NCBI GenBank assembly: GCA_021847385.1
Contig: JAJZTV010000010.1
Coordinates: forward strand, 1-21,055
Direction of reading: 5' to 3'
Length of the DNA: 21,055 bases
Source of the DNA: Pseudomonadota bacterium
Lineage (GTDB): Bacteria > Pseudomonadota > Gammaproteobacteria > Burkholderiales > Thiobacillaceae
This document shows, in pieces, positions 16,612 through 21,055 of this stretch. Positions within the stretch are counted from its first letter, which is position 1; each line of letters begins with the position of its first letter. A program made the position numbers and the translations under genes. The notes under the pieces were generated by a model, which searched no databases, was not told the DNA's origin, and was given only the letters and a program-made list of their open reading frames with translations.

Positions 16612-17622
16612 TCACCGCGCTCCGGTGTAGGCCTTGTACCACGCCGCCCATCGCGCGATCCCGTCCGCCAGCGGCGTCTTCGGCTCGAAGCCGACATCCC
16701 GTTTCAAGTCCTCGACATCGGCGTAAGTCGCCACCACGTCGCCGTCCTGCATCGGCAAGAAGTTCTTCTTGGCCTCGATGCCGAGGCTCTTTTCGATAGT
16801 GCCGATGAAATCCATCAGCTCAACCGGGGTGTGGTTGCCGATGTTGTAGACCCGATAAGGCGCATAGCTGGAACCGGGGTCGGGCGCATCGGTCGAAAAG
16901 GCCGGGTCCGGCGCGGCGATCTTGTCCAGCACGCGCACCGTGCCCTCGGCGATGTCGTCGACATAGGTGAAGTCGCGCCGCATCTTGCCATGGTTGAACA
17001 CGTCGATGCTACGACCTTCGAGGATGGCAGAGGTGAACAGCCAGGGCGACATATCCGGCCGGCCCCAGGGGCCGTACACGGTGAAGTAGCGCAGGCCGGT
17101 GGTCGGCAGGCCATACAGGTGGCTGTAGCTATGCGCCATCAGCTCGTTGGCCTTCTTGCTCGCGGCATACAGGCTGACCGGGTGATCGACGTTGTCGTGC
17201 ACCGAGAACGGCATGTGGGTGTTGGCGCCGTAGACGCTGGAGCTGGAGGCGAACACCAGGTGCTCGACCCCATTGTGCCGGCAGCCTTCCAGGATATTGC
17301 CGAAACCGACCAGATTGGTCTGGATGTAGGCATGCGGGTTCTTCAGCGAATAGCGCACACCGGGCTGGGCCGCCAGGTTGACCACCCGTTGCGGTTTTTC
17401 CTGCGCGAACAGATCCTCGACCGCGACGCGGTCCGAGATGTCCAGGCGATGGAAGGCGAAGCGCGGGTAGGGCTTGAGCTGCTCCAAGCGCGCCAGCTTC
17501 AAATTGGGGTCGTAGTAGTCGTTCAGGTTGTCCACCCCGACCACCTCATCGCCACGTTCCAGCAGAATCTTGGCGACATGCATGCCGATAAAACCGGCGC
17601 ACCCTGTAATCAGAACCTTCAT
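16612..17622 (-). CDS. UDP-glucuronate 4-epimerase (UDP-GalA forming)
   Basis: The 336-residue extended SDR begins MKVLITGCAGFIGMHVAKILLERGDEVVGVDNLNDYYDPNLK, which is diagnostic for the GAE/LspL/Cap1J group. The catalytic residues are the Ser cluster FASSSSVYG (about 125-132) and Y152-x3-K156 (SLYAASKK). TGLRYFTVYGPWGRPDMSPWLF and MRRDFTYVDDIAEG follow. It converts UDP-glucuronate to UDP-galacturonate for incorporation in the O-unit or core. It is the first gene of the operon, with AGGGG 6 nt before the ATG and a putative TAGAAT promoter element about 25 nt upstream. A UDP-glucose dehydrogenase to supply UDP-GlcA is not in the window. Confidence 0.93.
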   Translation of the reverse strand: MKVLITGCAGFIGMHVAKILLERGDEVVGVDNLNDYYDPNLKLARLEQLKPYPRFAFHRLDISDRVAVEDLFAQEKPQRVVNLAAQPGVRYSLKNPHAYIQTNLVGFGNILEGCRHNGVEHLVFASSSSVYGANTHMPFSVHDNVDHPVSLYAASKKANELMAHSYSHLYGLPTTGLRYFTVYGPWGRPDMSPWLFTSAILEGRSIDVFNHGKMRRDFTYVDDIAEGTVRVLDKIAAPDPAFSTDAPDPGSSYAPYRVYNIGNHTPVELMDFIGTIEKSLGIEAKKNFLPMQDGDVVATYADVEDLKRDVGFEPKTPLADGIARWAAWYKAYTGAR

Positions 17623-17647
17623 GAACTGCCCCTAGTGAGTTCGCGGC

Positions 17648-17653
17648 ATTCTA
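17648..17653 (-). promoter_or_regulatory. Putative -10 box (TAGAAT) of the O-antigen operon
   Basis: On the minus strand TAGAAT (17653 to 17648) would start transcription near 17641. That gives a leader of about 19 nt containing AGGGG, 6 nt before the epimerase ATG at 17622. The -35 region is not a good match. Confidence 0.4.
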
Positions 17654-17667
17654 GCACCCGGCCGCGC

Positions 17668-17673
17668 TAGAAT
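17668..17673 (+). promoter_or_regulatory. Putative -10 box (TAGAAT) of waaA
   Basis: TAGAAT is followed by GCCGCC and then ATG at 17680. Transcription would begin on the start codon, and no Shine-Dalgarno precedes the ATG. The -35 position (GGCATT with a 17-nt spacer) is weak. Confidence 0.4.
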
Positions 17674-17679
17674 GCCGCC

Positions 17680-18936
17680 ATGCGTCGGCTCTACTCACTC
17701 CTCTGGCTGCTCGGCCTGCCCTTTGCCTTTCTCTATCTGCTGTGGCGCGCGCGCCGCCAGCCGGAATATCTACGCCACTGGCCTGAGCGCCTGGGCTGGC
17801 TGGCCCTGTCCGAGGCGCGCCCCGTCATCTGGCTCCACGCGGTCTCGGTCGGCGAAACGCGCGCTGCCGCGCCCTTGATCCATGCGCTGCTCGCGCGCCA
17901 CCCGAACCACAGCCTGCTGCTGACTCACGCCACCCCGACCGGCCGCGCCACCGGTCGGGCATTGTTCGGCGACACGGTAAGCCAAGCCTATCTGCCCTAT
18001 GACCTGCCCTGGCTGGCGCGCCGCTTCCTCAAACGGGTACGACCCGTGCTTGGCATCGTCATGGAAACCGAAGTCTGGCCCAACCTCTACGCTGAATGCG
18101 CACGGCGCGACATCCCCTTGTTTCTGGTCAACGCCAGGCTATCCGAGCGCTCCGCGCGCGGCTATCGCCGCTTCGCTCGCTTGGCCCGGCCGGCCTTCGC
18201 CAGCCTTACCGGCATCGCCGCGCAAAGCATGGCCGATGCCGAGCGTCTGCGCCAGGCCGGCGCCCGCGATATCGTAGTCTGCGGTAACCTCAAATTCGAC
18301 GTCGCACCGCCGGCCGACACCGGGGCCCGCGCCGCCGAACTGCGCCGCAGCTTCGCCGGCCGCTTCGTCTGGCTCGCCGCCAGCACGCGCGATGGCGAAG
18401 AGGCGCTGCTATTGGACGCCTTAGCGCAACTCGACCTGCCCGATCTGCTATTGGTCATCGTGCCGCGCCATCCGCAACGCTTCGACCCGGTGGCGCGACT
18501 GATCGAATCCCGTGGCTTCGGCTGCCCGCGGCGTAGCCAAGGCAGCACAGTCACAGCGGCCGATCGGGTCTATCTCGGCGACAGCATGGGCGAGATGGCA
18601 GCCTACGCCGGGGCCTGCGACCTCGCCGTCATCGGCGGCAGCCTGCTGCCCTTCGGCGGCCAGAACCCGATCGAGATCGCCGCCGCCGGCAAGCCCGTCC
18701 TGCTCGGCCCGCATACCTGGAATTTCGAGACCGCCAGTAACGCGGCCGTGCAATGCGGGGCGGCGCGGCGGGTACACGATGCTGCAGAATTGAGCGCAGC
18801 AGTACGGGCGTTGTTTGCAGATGCCGCCCTGCGCAGCCGGATGGGCGCGGCCGGTACGGCCTTCGCCCACGGCCAGCGCGGCGCGACGCAACGTATTCTG
18901 CAAATGCTGGAAACGAGCCTAGCGGCTAGGATTTAA
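17680..18936 (+). CDS. waaA: 3-deoxy-D-manno-octulosonic-acid transferase (Kdo transferase)
   Basis: The 418-residue GT30 enzyme attaches Kdo from CMP-Kdo to lipid IVA at the inner membrane. An N-terminal membrane anchor covers about residues 4-22. WLHAVSVGETRAAAPLI carries the catalytic glutamate E59, matching E60 of E. coli. LLLTHATPTGRATG, METEVWPNLYAECARRDIPLFLVNARLSERS and GSLLPFGGQNPIEIAAAGKPVLLGPHTWNF follow as the classical WaaA blocks, the last being the CMP-binding region. The ATG at 17680 fits the family N-terminus; another ATG at 17672 is in a different frame. The stop overlaps the convergent tolC-like stop by 4 bp. The putative leaderless promoter is described separately. Confidence 0.96.
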   Translation: MRRLYSLLWLLGLPFAFLYLLWRARRQPEYLRHWPERLGWLALSEARPVIWLHAVSVGETRAAAPLIHALLARHPNHSLLLTHATPTGRATGRALFGDTVSQAYLPYDLPWLARRFLKRVRPVLGIVMETEVWPNLYAECARRDIPLFLVNARLSERSARGYRRFARLARPAFASLTGIAAQSMADAERLRQAGARDIVVCGNLKFDVAPPADTGARAAELRRSFAGRFVWLAASTRDGEEALLLDALAQLDLPDLLLVIVPRHPQRFDPVARLIESRGFGCPRRSQGSTVTAADRVYLGDSMGEMAAYAGACDLAVIGGSLLPFGGQNPIEIAAAGKPVLLGPHTWNFETASNAAVQCGAARRVHDAAELSAAVRALFADAALRSRMGAAGTAFAHGQRGATQRILQMLETSLAARI

Positions 18937-20234
18937 TCTTTGAGCAGACCGTCGATAGTCTGCACATCGGCCTCGACCAAACCGCCGGCCGCCAGCTTGA
19001 GTTGCAAACCCGCGATCAAGGTTTGATAACGCGCCGCCGACAATTGGCGTTTGTTGGCGTAGAGCTGCTGCTGCGCATTCAGCACATCGACCCGCGTGCG
19101 CACGCCGACTTCCAGGCCAAGCTGGCTGGAATCCAACTGCGCCTGGCTGGACACCACGGCCTGCTCCAGCGCCGCGATCTGCGCCTTGCCCGAGATCACG
19201 CCCAGATAGGCTTGACGCGCATCGAGCACCGTTTGGCGGCGGGCGTTGTCGAGGTCGTAACGCGCCTTCTCCTGGTTCGCCAGCGCCTCGCGCACCTTGG
19301 AACTGGTCGCGCCGCCTTGATAAAGCGGCAGATTGAATTCCAAACCGAGCACGGTCGATTTGACGTCGACGCCGGTCACGGTGCCGAGCGAGGCATTGCG
19401 GTTGTCGCTGTAGCTGGCCGCGAGATCGAGCGTCGGGTAATGGCCTTCGCGCTGCTTGTCGGCCTCGCGCCGGGCGATCTCCAGCGCGGTCTGCGCCTGG
19501 GCGACGGCGAGCCCGTTGGCCTCGGCCTGCTTGACCCACGCGTCCATGTCGTCCGGCTCCGGCCGCGCCACCTGGGCCTGCTCACCCAGCCGGGCCAGCT
19601 TCGGCGCCGGCGCATTCAACAGTTTTTCCAGGGCCCGGCGCTTCACCTCAAGGTCGTTCTGCGCCTTGAGTTCGTTCGCGTACGCCACATCATGGCTGGC
19701 CTGGGCGTTGTGCGCATCGACGATGGTGGCGGTGCCTACCTCGAAGCTGCGCTTGGCCTGGGCCAATTGTTCGGCATAGGCCTGCCGCTCCGCCTGCGCA
19801 GCCGATAGAGTGTCCTCGGCCTGCAATACATCGAAATAGGCCTGGGCCACACGCAAGACCAATTGCTGCTCGGCCAATTTGAATTGCTGCTCGGCCAGCA
19901 TGGCCTGTAATTTGCCTTGCTCGTAGGTTTCCAGGTTTTGCATGCGGAACAAGGGCTGGGTCAGCGACAGGCCGAAACCTTGCGACTGATAATTCTTGCT
20001 ACCGCTCAGATTCGAGTCGATGTCGTTCTGCCGGGTGTTCGCGTTCAAGGATACGGTGGGCAGCAGCGTGGCGCGGCCTTGCGGCAGCTTTTCCAGGCCG
20101 GCCTTGTAGGCCTCTTGCGCCGAAGCGAAGAGCGGATCGTTCTGCTTGGCCAAGCGATAAATCTCGCTCAGATTGGCCGCGCCGACGGCGCCGCTGGTCA
20201 GGCCCAGCGCAAGCAACACCCAGATACGCAACAT
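18933..20234 (-). CDS. tolC: TolC-family outer-membrane efflux/type I secretion channel
   Basis: The 433-residue product begins with a signal peptide, MLRIWVLLALGLTSGAVGA, probably cleaved after residue 19. The mature part starts ANLSEIYRLAKQNDPLFASAQEAYKAG. Two homologous helical repeats follow, with the characteristic GLSLTQPLFRMQNLETYEQGKLQAMLAEQQF and LEFNLPLYQGGATSSKVREALANQEKARYDLDNARRQ segments. It would trimerise into the outer-membrane barrel and periplasmic tunnel that docks with inner-membrane exporters. The start at 20234 is chosen because GAGGGG lies 6 nt upstream; ATG 20240 would overlap that site. It follows the rhodanese gene by 10 nt and converges with waaA. Confidence 0.95.
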   Translation of the reverse strand: MLRIWVLLALGLTSGAVGAANLSEIYRLAKQNDPLFASAQEAYKAGLEKLPQGRATLLPTVSLNANTRQNDIDSNLSGSKNYQSQGFGLSLTQPLFRMQNLETYEQGKLQAMLAEQQFKLAEQQLVLRVAQAYFDVLQAEDTLSAAQAERQAYAEQLAQAKRSFEVGTATIVDAHNAQASHDVAYANELKAQNDLEVKRRALEKLLNAPAPKLARLGEQAQVARPEPDDMDAWVKQAEANGLAVAQAQTALEIARREADKQREGHYPTLDLAASYSDNRNASLGTVTGVDVKSTVLGLEFNLPLYQGGATSSKVREALANQEKARYDLDNARRQTVLDARQAYLGVISGKAQIAALEQAVVSSQAQLDSSQLGLEVGVRTRVDVLNAQQQLYANKRQLSAARYQTLIAGLQLKLAAGGLVEADVQTIDGLLKD

Positions 20235-20244
20235 CGACATCCCC

Positions 20245-20568
20245 TCAATAAGTCGCCATGGCCGTATCCACCTGCGCAGCCCAGGCATCGACGCCGCCGG
20301 ATAGATTGATGACGTTGGTAAAACCGTTCATCTCCAATAGACGGGCGATGTGGTAGCTGCGCACGCCGTGATGGCAGATCACCACGGTCTCCCGCGTCGG
20401 GTCCAACTCGCCGATCCGGCTGAATACGCTACCCATCGGGATCAACCGGGAACCCTCGATTCGACACAGGTCGAACTCCCAGGGTTCCCGCACATCGAGC
20501 AGCAACGGCTTATCCCGCTGCATGTCGTCTAGCCAGAGCTTGAGTTCGTATGGCCGAATTTGTTTCAT
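20245..20568 (-). CDS. Single-domain rhodanese-like sulfurtransferase
   Basis: The 107-residue protein is one rhodanese domain of GlpE-like size. It opens MKQIRPYELKLWLDDMQRDKPLLLDVREPWEFDLCRIEGSRLIPMG. The active-site loop is C65-H-H-G-V-R-S, with a six-residue loop after the cysteine consistent with sulfur transfer rather than phosphatase activity. NLSGGVDAWA closes the domain. It probably carries a persulfide, but its acceptor is unknown. The ATG at 20568 lies 1 nt after the stop of the isoaspartyl methyltransferase gene. The operon pcm – rhodanese – tolC is the conserved arrangement here, although a functional link among the three is not obvious. Confidence 0.93.
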   Translation of the reverse strand: MKQIRPYELKLWLDDMQRDKPLLLDVREPWEFDLCRIEGSRLIPMGSVFSRIGELDPTRETVVICHHGVRSYHIARLLEMNGFTNVINLSGGVDAWAAQVDTAMATY

Positions 20569-20569
20569 G

Positions 20570-21055
20570 TCAGAACACGAAGCGCTCGGCCTGCACCGCA
20601 TTGCGCAGCGACTTTATTTCGGTTTCGAACAACACCGCGTCGCGCCAGGCCGACTCGCCGACACGCGTAATCAGGTGCGCCTGCATCACCGGCGCCTCGC
20701 CGACCACGGCAAACAAGCGGCCGCCCAGTTTCAGCTGCGCCTGGATCGATTCGGGCAGCACCGGCGTCGACCCGGTCAACACGATCGCATCGTAGGGCGC
20801 GCCACGCTGCCAGCCTTGTGCACCATCGCCTTGTTCCAGACGCACATTATTCAGGCCGTGCGCGGCCAGTTTCCTTTCCGCCTCGATCTTGAATTCGGGT
20901 TCGATCTCGACGCTCACCACCTCGGCGGCCATGTTCGCCAACAGCGCCGTCAAATAAGCGCTGCCGGTACCGATCTCCAGCACCCGGTCGGTCGCTTCGA
21001 TTTGCAGGCTTTGCAGGGCACGCGCCTCCAGCTTGGGCGACCACATGGTCTCGCC
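20570..21055 (-). CDS. pcm: Protein-L-isoaspartate O-methyltransferase, N-terminus outside the window
   Basis: About 161 C-terminal residues are visible, open to the window edge, reading GETMWSPKLEARALQSLQIEATDRVLEIGTGSAYLTALLANMA. VLEIGTGSAYLTALL is the SAM-binding motif I, VVSVEIEPEF the acidic loop, and GAPYDAIVLTGSTPVLPE motif II with the catalytic-pocket region. The family methylates isoaspartyl residues in damaged proteins for repair. The GETM-W/S-P stretch shows that the gene begins further upstream, so the ATG at 21046 is an internal methionine and not the start. Family proteins are about 210-220 residues, so some 55-60 residues are missing. It heads the run with the rhodanese and tolC genes. 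Confidence 0.9.
   Translation of the reverse strand, partial: GETMWSPKLEARALQSLQIEATDRVLEIGTGSAYLTALLANMAAEVVSVEIEPEFKIEAERKLAAHGLNNVRLEQGDGAQGWQRGAPYDAIVLTGSTPVLPESIQAQLKLGGRLFAVVGEAPVMQAHLITRVGESAWRDAVLFETEIKSLRNAVQAERFVF

Larger units (their letters stand above)
17643..17678. repeat. Perfect 13-bp inverted repeat between the epimerase gene and waaA
   Basis: GCGGCATTCTAGC (17643-17655) and GCTAGAATGCCGC (17666-17678) are exact reverse complements separated by 10 nt. The right arm ends 1 nt before the waaA ATG. Each arm contains TAGAAT on its own strand, so the repeat embeds two divergent -10 boxes. It could also bind a dimeric regulator of both the O-antigen operon and waaA. Confidence 0.8.

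Noticed and set aside
16585..17670. 361-codon plus-strand open frame opposite the epimerase gene
   Set aside because: This is a shadow of a well-supported UDP-glucuronate 4-epimerase; its repeated V/H/D/R composition is typical of antisense frames.

Overview
The window is a high-GC proteobacterial chromosome segment, most likely betaproteobacterial. The evidence is a SecA with a C-terminal zinc tail, the run pcm – rhodanese – tolC – waaA (a gene order I associate with Betaproteobacteria), and an O-antigen cluster beside the Kdo transferase gene. I cannot name a genus from sequence alone.

Left flank (about 1-5816): secA, a 75-residue conserved-type small protein, a 56-bp double-hairpin repeat, a cysteine-rich small protein, a MidA-family methyltransferase on the minus strand, and a divergently transcribed thioredoxin-reductase-like flavoprotein that lacks the redox-active CxxC.

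Middle (5862-17622): a surface-polysaccharide locus. A low-GC gene encoding a GNAT acetyltransferase fused to a WbqC domain lies on the plus strand, behind an 11-codon leader ORF. It faces a tightly packed minus-strand operon. In transcription order the operon is: UDP-glucuronate 4-epimerase, VioA-like sugar aminotransferase, a hexapeptide acyltransferase broken by an internal deletion, Wzx flippase, three GT2 glycosyltransferases, a WbpV-like SDR, a WbpL/WecA-like initiating glycosyl-1-phosphate transferase, and a WbpM-like 4,6-dehydratase. WbpM – WbpV – WbpL together imply a unit started on undecaprenyl phosphate with UDP-D-QuiNAc (or D-FucNAc). The epimerase implies galacturonic acid, and the aminotransferase implies a 4-amino-4,6-dideoxy sugar such as Qui4N. 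No Wzy polymerase and no Wzz are visible.

Right flank (17680-21055): waaA on the plus strand, converging on a minus-strand run of pcm (cut by the window edge), a single-domain rhodanese and a TolC-family outer-membrane protein.

Most notable signals: (i) a G10 homopolymer inside the initiating transferase gene, a candidate phase-variation switch for the whole polysaccharide; (ii) the internally deleted acyltransferase together with a compositionally foreign GNAT–WbqC fusion, suggesting a swapped acylation of the amino sugar; (iii) three genes in which a TAGAAT/TATGAT -10 box ends exactly 6 nt before the ATG and no Shine-Dalgarno is present, suggesting leaderless mRNAs; (iv) short leader ORFs coupled through ATGA to genes that lack their own ribosome-binding site; (v) the double-hairpin repeat. 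No tRNA, rRNA, CRISPR array or transposase was seen, and no gene-free stretch exceeds 300 bp apart from the 392-bp acyltransferase pseudogene.
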